Source: Anoplolepis gracilipes (taxonomy: Eukaryota; Arthropoda; Insecta; Hymenoptera; Formicidae). Taken from it: DNA of 64,000 nt. Under the pieces are notes generated by a model. It searched no databases. It saw nothing but the letters and a program-made list of their open reading frames with translations, and was not told the DNA's origin. Both the position numbers and the translations under genes were made by a program. The stretch spans positions 279,501 to 343,500 of the forward strand of contig NC_132983.1 of NCBI RefSeq assembly GCF_047496725.1, given 5' to 3'. Shown here piece after piece: positions 1 to 15,133 of the stretch (position 1 is the stretch's first letter; each line of letters begins with the position of its first letter).

Positions 1-262
1 ACACATGTATAATTCGGTCTCCTCTTTTCATACATTTTTGACGAGCATGACTTTTCCGTTAAATAAGTACAGCGAGTGGTTAAACTGTTAGACGACTGAG
101 TTATTCGAGTGGATTTTTTTGCAGCTTTAATAACAATTGTATTTTTTTTTTTTTTTTAAACTTGAGAGCTGAAAAATATTTTCAAACAGTTGAAGATTAG
201 TAAGATTATGTAAAAGAATCGACATTCGCATATAATAATTGAGACGAAATATCAAAAGATAT

Positions 263-307
<45 letters not shown>

Positions 308-1204
308 ATTCTACGATACTTTATTCAAAAATTCGATATATGCAATATTTTAATATAAATATGAATCTGTAGCTATCGATCGTATCTGGGTTGCATAATG
401 CAATTTCTTGTCGTCACTTCAAACGCAGTGTTAAATTGAGCGAATACAAAACAAAACTCACAACAGTTTCTGTCTGTATTGTTTATGCATTGAAAGACAA
501 AAAAATGGGAGTGAAAATGGAAGTACGTATGCACTTTGAATAAGCTCCGATTGAGAACTCACCGTACTAAGTTTTGCTGTGCAATCTGTGCATACACGAA
601 TTACATACATAAAGTTGAATGCCGCTGACACCACTTGACTAGAATTCCAAATGTTCTCTCTCTCTCTCTCTCTCTCGTGCAGTATAAACTATCGCTATCG
701 AGGTACATATCTTGTTCCCGAAACGTAGCAATTTCCGCGATTATATATAATATGAGCCAAGATTAAGATTACAGCGTCACGCATCGGTAAGAAATTGAGC
801 TGCGAGTTTTGCGTCGATTGAGATACATAATACAATATTTGCATATTGAAGAGCAGAGAATCAATTTTCACAAATCAGATAAATCAGATCTCGATTCGGT
901 AAGACATTTGTATTTTTATATTTCCTGAAAATCGATTCGCTACTAGAATTTGGAGACACTTTGAAAGTAAAACCTCGACATCGAGGTGCGATAAAAATAT
1001 CTCCAATAATACCGAGGGAAATAGTTTCTCGCCACGAAACTTTCACCCGATTCGACGCCTATCCATATATATATAGATAGATAGGGATACACAGGACGCT
1101 CCACAGACTGTGCACCTATTGTCTATATATCCAGCAATAACTTTTCAGCTCGTTTGAAATAAAAAAAGCTTCGGAGCGTAAATAAATTCTCAACGCAAAA
1201 AGCC
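1..1204. other. Downstream flank of TrissinR
   Basis: AT-rich sequence with no supportable gene. It holds a T-run (about 140-157), a TA microsatellite (about 264-300), a short TC microsatellite (about 653-676) and a small TAGA run near 1070. The 61-codon open frame at 861-1046 on the minus strand has no recognisable feature. Confidence 0.6.
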
Positions 1205-1210
1205 TTTATT
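1205..1210 (-). terminator. Candidate polyadenylation signal of TrissinR
   Basis: AATAAA on the minus strand about 207 bases after the stop codon, the first canonical hexamer downstream. It implies a short 3' UTR; not tested by transcripts. Confidence 0.5.
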
Positions 1211-1416
1211 CCGTTTTTTTCGTAAGAGACCGCATCGAAAATCGAAATAGATTTGCTAGAAAAATCCTGCAGGCGCTCGCGCCTCCCTGTCTCCCTGTCT
1301 CCCTGTCTCCCTGAGAGAAAGCCTGTGAGTTGCCATCCTGGAATATTCTATTCTACGTACAAATATGCTTCTTGCTAAAACCCTTGCTAAGAGAATTTTG
1401 ATTAGTCGTAGTTTTA

Positions 1417-1834
1417 TTAAGCGTTCTTGCCGTAATAAGTGCTCTGCCGTGTGATGGTCTGCGTGGTGCATGGGCTGTCTTGGACGGAGCTCAGTCGGAC
1501 GACCGAGCTGTGTGGTAAATTGGTGCTTAGGCCGTTTTCATGACGATTCGTATGATCGCCACTGGTATACACCATGGCCAGAGCGCCGCTACGATCCCTA
1601 CCACCCTTGCAACGCAGCAGCTCGCGCATACCTTTGCGAAAGTTGCGCGATAAAAAGGCGTAGAGCAGCGGATTCAAGCAGGAATTCATATACGAGATGA
1701 GGAAGGTCGACACAGTCAACAGAGTGCTGAAATCCGACGTGCGGTCGTAGTTTGAACCCCAGTGTCGCCAGACGATACGTGCCTGCTGGGGCAGGTTGCA
1801 TATGGCGAACATCATCACCACGGCGATCAACATT
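1417..1834 (-). CDS. TrissinR: TrissinR coding exon 4 (TM6, TM7, cytoplasmic tail)
   Basis: Acceptor ATTTTGCAG lets AG/A complete an Arg codon, giving VIRMLIAVVMMFAICNLP across the junction. The exon carries the TM6 CNLP motif, TM7 with NPLLY, the FRKGMRELL amphipathic helix 8 and a Ser/Thr-rich tail that ends at TAA (1417-1419). Confidence 0.95.
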
Positions 1835-2274
1835 CTGCAAAATAGCGGCCAACGTGCTCGAGAAATTGCTTAGGTGCCCAACAACCGTCGCCTTTTAACC
1901 ATTAACCATTCGCAATTGCATGTCGCAAATTTTTTTGCTTTCTTATTAATTGCTCAATTATTTGATAATTAATTAATTTAACATCTTCGATTGTCAACAT
2001 GTTTATATAGATTATAGTAAAGCATATTTAGAAGCTTTTTCGAAGCGACTGAAAGAAAATGTTAAATTTAAAAAAAAATGCCATTCTTATTAAATAAACA
2101 ATTCAACAATTGTATGATTAATCTTGGCATATCTTGAGAAAATTATAAGTCTAATTACAAACATATTAAACAAAGGAATAACATTGTAATAATCGATAGT
2201 TTTGTACTTTAGTCACGCCATCGTAATGTCAATCATGCAAGCATATATTTTGCACATTTTTCCAAGTTTACACA

Positions 2275-2326
<52 letters not shown>

Positions 2327-5300
2327 GTATAAAAAGTTTTCTGCTTTTTGCAAAAATGTATTAAAATAGTATTATATAAATGTGTAGCAATCTCAAATGC
2401 CTTGGATAAACGCTTTATTTGATTACTATTTTATTGAATTAAATTCCACTACAATTTCATATTTGCTACAGCCAACATGTTTCTTGAATGCAATCGCTCG
2501 AAGGAATATTACTTTCAAGAAGATAAAAAAGGAAGAGACCGCGTCTCTTCTAATGTAGCGTAATTGTAGAATGAAAATGTATTACCTGATAACGCCGCGT
2601 CTCGCTCTTAGAACGTTTCTACTGGATGTGTGGACGTGATGAACCCTGCCGTTTCTACTTCTAGCAATCAGACCGGGTCCTCCAAGGGTGGCACTGCTTT
2701 TCCAGAGACCAACGGCGATTCTGGTGTACAAGCAGCACATGAGAAAAAGCGGCAAAAGATAGAGAAAGACGAGGTTCACCGCATCCAGAACGTTCTTGTT
2801 GTGCTTTTTGATATTAGCTATGCAGATGATGTCCACGTCACCGGTGTTCAATCGATTGCTGATGGTTTCGACATAAAAAAATCTTGGCGAAGCGTACACA
2901 GCTGCTAGGATCCACACTACGCCTATCACCATTCTGAGACGACTTCTAGTCAACATGGACCGACACTTTATAGGATGGACGATAGCCAAATAACGCTCGG
3001 TGCACACTACCACGAGGATCAGGATGCTGGCGGTATAGGAAAGAGCGTGCACAAACATGTACACCTTGCAAAGGAAGTCACCCAGTTGCCAGCTGTTCAT
3101 CAGATAATTGGTGAGCGTTTGATAAACGCAAAATATGCCCACGCAAAAGTCAGCCACTGCCAGATTCGCCAGGAAGAAATTTGTGATGCTACGTAATCGT
3201 CGGGAGAACGTCACAACAAAGATCACCATCAAGTTACCTGAAACACAAAGACGTCAAAGAAATTTTTTTATTAGTTTTAATCAATTTTTTTTTATGAGAA
3301 GGTTAAGAAAAAATCATAACAATATATTTTATTTCATATAAAACAACCATTTTTTTGCATTTTACATATAGCGTATAATATGGTAAATTATATTAAAACA
3401 GCCCTTTATGTATGATTTTGATCTTTTAAAATCAAGTTCAAATTTTTTCTATTTTTTTTCAACTTTTGTTGAACTGATATCTTTGATTGGTTGGATTGGA
3501 CAAAAAAAATTTTACTTATTCGAGATCTTTTTGCGTCAGCACAATTTCGGCTAACGATAAACATGATTTATGATCCAATGAATCTGTTTTTCCATTTTAT
3601 TGTGATAAATCTAGATCATATGTTAGATGCTTTTGTAAGCGGAGAATATTACCGACAAATAGCAAGTTTTTTGGGGAAGCAAGTTGTTTTTTGGAATCTT
3701 ATTACTTTGCAATCTACTAGTTTTCTATAAACAAGACAGAATATTAATTGACAAATTATTTTCAACATTAAAATATAATAAAATTCTCTTTAAGATAATC
3801 CATTAGTATGATTTTTAGTTTCAGCACTTGTGTAACTCTTTACTAATGGATCGTTAATTGATTACTGCACAAAGTAACGCACGATAAAATTTTCCAATGC
3901 ATCCATGTAAATGCTTTCATGAGAAAAGATATAATTAATTTTATTGATAACATTTATCGATTCTTTCATGCAGTGTGAGATATGCATATCAAATGTATGA
4001 TGTATTATACAAAAAAAAAAAAAAAAAAAAAGATTATGTAGCTCTAACGTCTTGGTAATTATATCTTATTTAAATTTTTTGCTAAAATATTGCTAAAAGA
4101 ACAATGTGTATCTGGAAATAATAAAAAATTACATTTTATTTAAATTTATTTATTTATTTATTTCTATTATTTGTTAACTTGTTATGTATTAATAGATTTG
4201 TCAAATAAAAATAAATTTGATAAAATTACTTATCAAAATTTCAAAATAATTTTAATTACTTGAAATAATCAATCATATCATTAACATTATAAAGAGATTG
4301 CAACTCGGAGGGGAACAATAAATTATCTATCATCATCTATCATTAATTGTAATATATTTTTAACTGCTATATAAAATAAATACAATGATTTTTAATTTAT
4401 TTTATAAAAAAAAAAATTTATTTCAAACAAAGTTTAACAATAAATAATAAAAGCAATAGACTTTGCATAAATCCGTTAAATGTGTGATATGTCAAATCAT
4501 GATAGCATATTTTTATCTTTGTTGTTTCATGAAATATAATTCATACTTGATTATGTTCTTTTATAAATGTAAAAAAAAAATCTGAAAAATTGTCAATTTT
4601 CATTTCCCTCATTTCTTGAGTAATATCATCGAAGAATAATAATGTAAATGACAAACTGCCACTTCTAGTTCGTGGAAACTAAATTTCCCACGGTTTCTCA
4701 CAGCTCATTATAGAAAGACGAAGGAACACAGTAGTTGCGAGTGAAAAGTTTTGGTGGTCTATAAGTTGAAAATTATATACCGGATGCGGCGAAAGGAACT
4801 TTAGAGCTTCTCTTGCCTCCGTTGACTTTATCTCTTTCCCTTTTTCTCTCTCTCTCTCTCTCTCTTTCTCTCCTACAATCACGTTTTAATCCTTAATCTT
4901 ATTTTTCTCTCAAGATTTTCTCTCATAAAATTCCGCGACATAAGACGATGAACTATCAGCGACGGATGGTCGGAGGATTTAAGCTGTTGGCAGCTGTTGG
5001 ACGATTCGAAGCAGGAGATTTAATGCGAGTTGTTCGACTATAAATCGACGCATAAAATTCCCGTTCCACGTTTGTGACAATGCCGATCGATTTTGCCGAT
5101 AACGAGCCATTTGTATCCAAACATTTTAATTTCAAATCCATGTCGAATTTATAGTGGTTTTATTGTGGCAGCTTGGATTTACAAGTCGATACCATCAAAA
5201 TGTAACAATCGATGTCACCCCATAACTCGAGGATAAAAGTACAAGCATTTGACGATGTGGCAATTTTTATTTTTACCCACATACATATATTTTATCTATT

Positions 5301-8047
5301 ATTTGAAAAAATAGAGATTAAATAAATAATCTCTTGTAAGAAAATATAGACTCCAATGTGAAAAAATATGACAATTCGATAGCTTTTATGAAAGAAAATT
5401 TTGACTTTATTTATATCTTATATAGATATATAAGTATATTTAAATAAAAAGATTAGCGTCTCATTAATTCGCGGCAATGTTTTAAAGGCAAGTTTATTTT
5501 TATAAATTTAACTAAACATTTTTATAAAATATAATATTAATAGTTATTAAATAATGTTAATAATAGTTGCAGTATGACTATGTAAGTGTACAAAGAAGCT
5601 TGATACATTCATGCTTATAATAAAATGGTTAATAAAATATTTTTATTTGACTGATATTTCATATTTACAACATTTTAATTACGCCACTTGACTGCTAAGA
5701 TATTTATACATTTATTTATATATATTATTATATAAGATATTTAATGTAGGTATTATAAAAGATTTGAAAAGTGACTGAATGTATCAGCTTTGGTTTTCTT
5801 CTGAGTTTTGTTTCAAATTTAAATCAAAGTGTTATACAGAACAACATTGCAAATTGCCTTATATATATCGAAACAACATTGCAAACTAAGAATCGAGCTA
5901 AAGCCAGATTTCATCGACTCCTATTTTGTACACCCTGAGGCTACCTACAGGCTGGGTACCATCTGGAATTTTCGACACACGGAGGTGAGGAGAAATTCCC
6001 GTTTCTACGATTAAGCATTATCGACGTATTCCAGAATCCGAACGAGGCGACCCTTCCCGAGCGTGTCCGCCGTAAATAATGGCTGATGATAAAAAAAAAA
6101 AAAACCCGGTAAAATAGATTTTCTGAATTATCGCGCGAAAAAGAGAATGGAACGAAACGGAGAGGGAGAGAACAGGGGCAAGAGTCGCTGCATCCCTTTC
6201 TCATCGTAGGTTTGAAAAATAAAGCACGCTTCGTGGATGGACGTTTGTGTCTCGCCCAGCATGTCCAGAATCTTCAGTGCGTCGTCACGTCTCCGAAAAA
6301 TCGACGGATCAATAGATGTATGTCGGTAAAATTAATTATCCAAGAGGCTGAAAAATTTATTTTTTTTTTTTTTCAAATACAATAGTATGCTTCGTTTGCG
6401 AAGAACTAGAAAAAATAGTCCATTTGAGAGTTAATATTTAAATACGTTTTTTAGCGCACGCACCATCCTTCGAACGTATTCAAACGTCATTATATTTCTA
6501 ATTTAAAAAACAGAAGAAGGAAATCGATATAATCGATTAAAGATTTAATTTAAAAAATTAATTTTGATAATATTTATGTTGTCATGTCAATCTCGAAAAT
6601 TGAGAATATACAATAAAATAAAGAATAAAATAATCCTGAAACTAAAATTTGATCGGCGTAAAAAAAGTCTCAGAGATTATTATTTGACAATTAATAATCC
6701 GCAACAGAGTGGTGTTATAAAAAAATTAATATTAGAAAAAATATAGCCAAACGTCTTTTGTTTTTTTTTTTTTTGAATTAATGATGCGATATATTCTAGA
6801 GATGACACATATATGAGACACTGTACACAATAAGATTACAGACTCAATATAAAAGGCATTTTACAGCGGCACGTTTTCTCGTAATATGTACTTGTCGGTG
6901 ATATTCCCGTTTTGGACAGGGTCGACTGGCCGACTATCAGGAATAAGGACCTGAGTTGGAATCGCAAGTCGGCGTCGCAAGGGAAATTAATCGACCTCGA
7001 AGTATGCTCAAGCTACGAAGAGAGGCGCCAATTTACGGCTGATATTATGCGGGTCTGAAAGGGGTTGTTTGGGTAGGTCCGTGCGTGAAATTCTAATCGC
7101 CGCACGAGTCAAGACATTATTCGCTTTCGCTGGCAATATGAATAATCTCGATGATAATCCCAAAGTAAAGAAATTTTTCTCGCGAGAGATAGGGAAAATA
7201 TTGTACATTTATAGAAAGCCGGTATAGACGGGATCATTCTAGAATATATAACATCAAATTTTTTTTTAAATAAATTTTCTCCATAATTAAAACTAATTTA
7301 CCGCACTTTTTTTCATTGCAGTTTTTAAAATTTTCGACATTAAACATCTTAGCAATTAACAATAAGCTTGAAATTAAAATTTTGTTAAAGGAATGACAAT
7401 TTCGAACGTAAGGAATAAAAAAGACTTTAAATCCTAACACTCTAAACTTAATATTAAATCCTTGTATAATAAAGCGAAGAAAGTTATGTTGTTTATCGAA
7501 GAAAAGTTTAAAAGACTAACACAGATGCAACGTTTAGGAACAGTTAGCCGCATACTTTACACGACTTAAAATTGCGACATGTAAAGAAAAATATGAGATT
7601 GTATCAGACACAAAATTACTTGAGCTTGACTTCAAATTATAATATAGATTACTTTTAATCTATCATTGTATTGCGATTTATTTTTTATTTCTTTTAAGAT
7701 CTTTCGCTTGAAATGTGTGAGCTTTATTATGTGCTGCATTTTAGTTTCCTGTTTCGATTTCAGTAGATACACGAAGGCAACTGCAATTTTCATTTTTTGA
7801 TGAGTTTTTCAATCAACGCTGTGCTTTCGATAATAGTGGATGGAACATAAGTAATTGATTTAAATGCGTTTTTATTTTTTCATTACCAATTGCATGGGTA
7901 AACTAAAAACAAATTTAATTTTCAATTAAATAAATAAATTCACATTGGGTCCTATTGCGAGGCTTTTTAATATCATGTTTGATATATGTTTAAATTGATA
8001 ATCCTTTAACTGGATTCTAAACTAAAAAGATTTGTTTGCAATATCGA

Positions 8048-8094
<47 letters not shown>

Positions 8095-11000
8095 AAAGGT
8101 TTACAGATCACGAATATCAATTTACTTTACAAATCAAAAGTTTCTTCAATTTATCCACTAATAAAGAGACATTTCAATTAAGTCGGTTATTTAGAATAAG
8201 AAAATAATAAGTAGCAAAGAACAATTATAGAAAACGATTAAATATACAGTAAAATTACTGCAAAGGATGTTTGAGCCTTATTATAATTAAGATTTACTAA
8301 TTGTTTAATTGAGAAATGCAGAAAAATTCATAATCATTTAATATATAGGCTTCGTATAAAATTTGTATGATTTGTGAATAAATCCAATTAAATCAAATGT
8401 CGTTGTATTAATTTCAGATTCAGAAACTACAACTGCTACAACTCATATTATAGCGTGACATACTCAAACACACACATATTTCTCATAAAAAAATAAATTT
8501 TTTTTCTCATTATTTAATACGGATAATTTTTATGAAAAAGAATAATTTAATATTGATTATTTTTATCAAATAACGAAAAAAAAAAAAAAAAAAACAAAAA
8601 GAAACTGAAAGAGTTTTCTTGCGAAAAACACAATTTAAATTATCATTTCATAGCCAAACAAAAAAAAATATATATATAAATTATATTTTTATATTTAATA
8701 TCGCACATGTATTTTAGTATTGTAAGAAAAAAATTCAATTTAAGGTGTGCGGTAAAAAATTATTATTTTTTATTATCAAAGACAGTATTTGAACGCAAGC
8801 GGAATTTTCCAGCATTTTCTTATCATATTTTATACCGTGACTCTTACGTTTCGGTGATTCTTTCCACCACGACGACATGCACGTACGCAATTTCGGCCTG
8901 TGTGGAAAAGCTTTGAGCATCCTTCTGTTCGATAACGCGATTTCCTGCCTCGCGCGTTTTCTTCACACCACAAGGCGAGAAATTTATTCGCGTATCTTTC
9001 CGCGGGCACACATTATCTACAGCTGTTAGTACGAGCCGTAAAAACTTTGTGAAGAAGAATCTCGTAACGCATAAAGTGAATTCTTTTTAGAATATATAGT
9101 CCATTTTTTTATATTCTTCCTCCATATTTTTAATTATAAAATACATGTACTTTATTCTCGATAAAAATCTTACGGAGACAAATAAATCTTTTATAAATTG
9201 ACACTTGTATATAAGAAAATATAAGGTCACTTCCAACGTTAATCTTTCCCAACTTATAAGTCATAAGATGCTGACAGACGCTATTTTAATCCCACTTTCT
9301 ATCTTACTTATTGTATTCGTTATAAAATTTCGGTAGGGGACGAACAAATATACTGCCGCCATTTATTTTCAGAACCATAATATAACTAGAAAGATAACGC
9401 TCTTGTACCAAGAATGTGAAATTATTTGCAATACCTTGTAATGAATTATGCAAATACATTGGAGCACAAATGCATGAATCTAAATTTCATTTGCATAAAA
9501 CAGAATTGAATTAGACATATATTATTACTAATGTTTGCATAGATCCTTTGTGCTTGTTTATCACTATGCGATCTTAATTATTTTACGCTGACTGTGCTCT
9601 GATAATTATATATACAAGAGTAACTTTGCGTTATGTTTAACACTGACATCAGTTTCACGAATTATACATTTTAGTATTATTGTATAACTGTCATTTTAAA
9701 TAATAATTAATGTTAATAAAGTTATTTTAAATTTTAACAATCTCATATTTATCGAATAGTTTTTCTTAGAAAAAAATGTCGGAGAAAGTTAAAAGTTTTT
9801 AGTAAATAATCGCCAAATTACAAATTTGTTCAAGTAAGATCCATATAAAATTTAATAAAAATAGGATGTCTTTTTTTTTTTACTGCTCTTGCACTCCTAG
9901 AAAATGTTACTTTTCTTATTTAAATCTGTTGTAAATTAAAAGTTACTGTGATCTCTATATAGTTTTTGTTAAAGGTTAATTTTGAATGAAGCAAGAAAAT
10001 TTGTGATATACTATAAGATGTCTCGTTAGTTTGAAAGTCGGGCTTAGCATATCCACAATTGATACAATAATTATTACATTAATTTATAAAGAAAGTTGCG
10101 TTGTATTATATAAATGTACAACCATAATTATATATTTGCACAAATATTGGTGTATGTTTGTTGTACCATTGCTTCACCGCATATACATATATGTATGTAT
10201 GTATGTATGTATGTGTTCGTTTGCTGATTAACACGAATTCTATTCGAGGCTATAGTTGTTCGTGTAATTTCACTGCGATAATTACAAATGTCTAAATAAG
10301 TCTCACGAGAGAAAGAGAGAAAACGTGTGTATCTGATATCTTCAGTGTATTTTGTCAGAAACAACATACTATTTGTGAGGAAACCGCAAAAACGAAATGT
10401 GAGACCTCATTATCTGAGCGTATTTTTTAACCACTGGCTATGCGTCATGTTTGTTGGTTTCTACTCCAAAATAAAAAAAAAAGAAAAAAAATCTTTAAAT
10501 TTCTGAATTAAAACTTTGGATAAAATATCAAATAAAATTATCATTTTACAAAATATTACTTACGTGAAAATTATTTTATAAAAATGATATATTTACTTTT
10601 TGCGAAAAGTAAGCCATTCTAGATCATTTTCTACAATAATTACATAGATAATATGTCTCTGGCTTTAAATAAACAGGCGATAGTATAAAATTTGGAAAGC
10701 ATCGAAAGCGAAGATGACGCAGTGAAGTGAGTATCTGCGTGCACATCCGCACGATTTTTCCACCAAAAATTTCCGGTGTGGAAACTTCATTTTCCTAACG
10801 CTCTCGGCAGTTTAGCATAAAACATATATGCACAGTGATGATTTATTCGAGAAGCAGAAAATGTTCTCCTCTCTCGTAAGAAGGACCTTTTATAGAGTCT
10901 GACGTATAACAGTGCCCGATAAAACTACGTGGGTAGTTATTTACCTGTTGATGTACTGTGATTAATATGGAAATTGTTGCGGAAAAAGGATGTTACGAAA

Positions 11001-14000
11001 TAACTCGGCAGATTGTCAAAAGGAATAATTTGCATTTTTCTTCAAAAATACGATAATATATCTTAATTTTTTCTTTCGTGAAATAGACCGCGATATTTAA
11101 ACTTTGATGTGTATAAAGGGAGAATTATTATAAATTAATGCTCAAAAGAAGCTTCTACCTTTACGTCTTTGTAGTATTATGGTGTTATCAAATTCATTTA
11201 TCAAGATGTACTTGCATTGCAAGAAAATTCACCAGATTAATTATTATAAAATAATAATCTAGAAACGATGCAAAAGTGCTTATAAGACTATTATATAAAT
11301 CTTATTATAAAGATAAGCGATATCTTTTATCATTACTTATTTTCAACAATAAATAGTAAAATCACTTAAGTCTATCGCTTTATTAAAAGGCATCACAAGT
11401 ATCGAGAAAAGAGGGCTTATCAATTTATTGTTTTTCGATCCTTGTTTTAAGAATATAACTCCGTCCGTATTTCCTCTTATTAACAACTCGCAAAAATGAC
11501 CTATTTTCGCCTTTTCAAACTGCTAATTAACATAATTATTATTTTTCTGATTTATTTCAATGCTTCAAACAATATGAAACAAAAGGTTGAATTAAAACCG
11601 AAGTAGCTATAAATTATTCAGTTTGTTAAATGGCAATACACTTATTATGTAAAATTGATTTGCTATATTTTTCCGTATTCTCTTAATCTAAGACTTATCT
11701 CAGTCTCCTTCTCTTTTATCCGAACACGATATCTACCAGCCCCATCCGCGTTCAGACGAATCCGCTCTCTCTTCTCTGGATATTGTCTATCGGAAATTAC
11801 GACAGTTCGGTCCTTCATTTGATAGAATATCATTAACCGAATCCCGGATAGACACTGGAGAATACAGAGTTCTCTCTTAAATACGACATTTCTCACACAA
11901 TTCCCGGATGCTCCGACACTCAACTACCGACAATGATCGCGTTTCGTTAACTCGATTTGTTCCAACTTAAATGCCAATAAGAAACTAATAACGAAAAAGC
12001 GACGATGTTAATTGGTGATTGCCAATTGGTTAATTGGCTGCATTCTTCCATCGACAATCAATTGTCATTTATGAGCCTCTTAGATTATTTATACGTATAA
12101 AATTTAAACTGAAAATAATTTCTCTAAATTAAAATTGTTATATCATTATATAATATGTAAATTATTATATAATTGTAAAATTATTAAATAATAATGATTA
12201 ATATTGTCTCTTTTATCTCTATTATATTCTTTTTAAAGTAAAAATTGATTTATTCTATGCTGAGGAAAAGGAAGCGATTGCTCGTCATCTGAAACTTATT
12301 TGAACATTTACTATTTAGTATTTCACATGCAAATTAATGAAGGATTAATAATTTGTGTGTATTGTTATTATAATATATATGTTGTTTTATGAGTTAAAAT
12401 CTCTTATTATTTTTTTCTTTTTGCTTTATTAATAACAAATTCGAATAGAAAATATACAAGTATACATTCATATCAAGGTGTTAATCGGCTGTCAACAGCG
12501 ATATTTAAAAAATTTGATGCCTACACCACCGAAAAAAGAACGGAAGAAATTTTGCGTCAGATTGAAACGAGTGTTGCATTTTAATTGCTATTTTTGGAAA
12601 ATTCGTTTTTCCAATTGCATTTGTCATTATTGGATTGCATCGCGCATTAGATTGCAATCCAATAATGATAAATGCGTTGTGATTCATCAATTACGTGATG
12701 ATTAGGCGTTAACACTTTTGATTTTACCGTAATAAGCTTCACATTTTTTATTTTCATCGAAGTCATTCTAACATTTATTGAAGAAAAATAAGCTCGCCGC
12801 TTTTCATGTACATATAAGAGTTACAATTAAAAATAATTAATTTATGAAAAGTGCTTTTTAATATATTTGATTATAAAGAATCAAAGTCAGAATTAATTAG
12901 AATTACATTTCGTTAAATAAATAATTTATTTTCTCATCATTTTAATGATCAAGTACTTTATTTAATTTTAACTTAAATGATATATATAGTTTAATATACT
13001 GCGGAGAAGAATACACAATCGTATCTAATAAATTCTCTCTATTATAAAAAAACCTTTACTTATATATTTTTACATCATCTATTGGAGACAATAAATAAAA
13101 ATTACGCGATAATAAACATTAAATAATGACAAATTTTTCAAACAGCAATTTATAGGAGAAAAATTGTCGTGTGAAAAGTTAAAATGCTATGTAAAACTTG
13201 GAATGTTCCTAATGGTCCACAGTTACTACGTACCATAGTAATTTTTAATATAAAATTTTCTCCGTGTAGATAATTGCACTTTCAATCGGAGATTGAATAA
13301 TTTATCATTTGCATAATTATGATTTATTGTTCTACATTTGTAAAAGATTTGTTAAAATTTAATAGTGCACTTGTGAAAAAACGAGAAGGATCTACGACGC
13401 GAGAATCAAACTGATAAGCTTGAATAGCTAACCAAATGTTAAGCTTTATGCAAATTTAATAAATTGCTATCCCCTTAGTAAGTTCCCTCTATAGCAGCTA
13501 GTCAATTGCTTTCATGCCGTTATACATCTACACAGATATCGTGATTTCCTTAGAATTAGAGGATTTATACTCGTCGCACACAAACGTCTTAAGAAGCGAA
13601 GACAATGAAATGACAATCTTGAGTGATGTAATTTTGTAGCGACACTAACATTAATCAAGTTAATGTGTGAGATAAGTTCTTAATCTAAAATATCCTACTT
13701 ATACCTTTTTGAGAGAATCTATTTAACTATCATTAGAATAAATTTACTGTACAAACAGGTAAAGTTACGAAATAATTATCTTTGTCGACGTATTAAATCG
13801 AGATTAAGATATTTAGTATTGCATATTAAAAAGTTCTAACAAAGAGATAAAAGAACAAATATTGTATTTTAAAATTTATGCACACGCTATGATAATAAGA
13901 TAATCAATCTTTGTTTTTAATACAGGTTCTTGTGCTACCCAACCGTCATAAAAAAAAGACAATTCGTGATTTGATGTCTCGTAAAATAATAATTAAATTG

Positions 14001-15093
14001 AAAGTTGTATCTGTCGCTTTATTCACTCTTTTAATGCTTTCGAGTTTTTTATCTGGTGATATTAATAAACTTTCTCTCGCAGTTTAACTTTTTATCTTCC
14101 ACATCACCTCATCATTACGTCCTTCCAATCGATCACTCGATCACTTTCTTACTTTGTTTACCTTCTACATAAAGAATAAGAAAGAAAAGAAAAAAAGAAA
14201 TAAATAAAAGAGAGACAGAGAAATTTAAGAGAAGAAAAAAGAGACTTTAGTTAAAAAAAAGATTGATAAGATTGATAGATAGATTTGGCCTAAGTTCTTT
14301 ATCTATATATATGCATACTGCCATTATAAATAATTTTAATAGCTGTTTGCAAAGTTTGCGATTAATTGGCAAGCGCATTTGCACAAGTTTGCGTATATAT
14401 AAATAGAGTAAAAAGTTTTGATGCAGACTGCATCTCTTCTTGAAATATATATTTTCCAATATTTATCCATCTGTTTTTATCTGCGTAAAATTACACATTT
14501 ATATCTTATGAAGTCTAGTTGCAGTGTCGCCTTTTTTCTACTTTACTGTTTTTTTTTTCATCAGTCTTTTTTTTCTGTATATTTTACTGTTAAATTTAGA
14601 GTTTCGATCTTTTCTCAATAAAAATTTACTAAAAGTATTTTGTTACAACTTGTAGCAGTTATTTATTTACTTATCACATTTACCAACTTAATACGGTGAA
14701 ATTGAAATATGTCGTATAACTTTTAAATTAATCAAGCATATGTTTTTCCATCTTGATTCAATTTAAAATTTTACTTTAATTAATTTTATTTCAATCTTTA
14801 GAATTCTTGTTATTATGTACATTGTATTATTATTATGTATACATGTACATACAGATTATATTTGATATTTTTGATGGACTTGTTTTTTTTTTTTAATAGA
14901 GCTATTTGCAGTATTTTTTCTTCTGTCTTCTCTTGATTCTTTTTCTTTTGTATTTTTAAGTTTTATGATTAAAATGCAAATTAATAAAAATACTCGTTTG
15001 ATGACTTATGGAGATTACTAGTTATTTACATTCTGACATTACCGGTAAGTTATAAATTTATTCACGAGTCATCGATAAATCGATATGTAGAAA

Positions 15094-15133
<40 letters not shown>

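Noticed and set aside
3491..3730. Plus-strand frame of 79 codons in the TrissinR intron
   Set aside because: No domain, no promoter or splice context, and codon composition like the surrounding intron.
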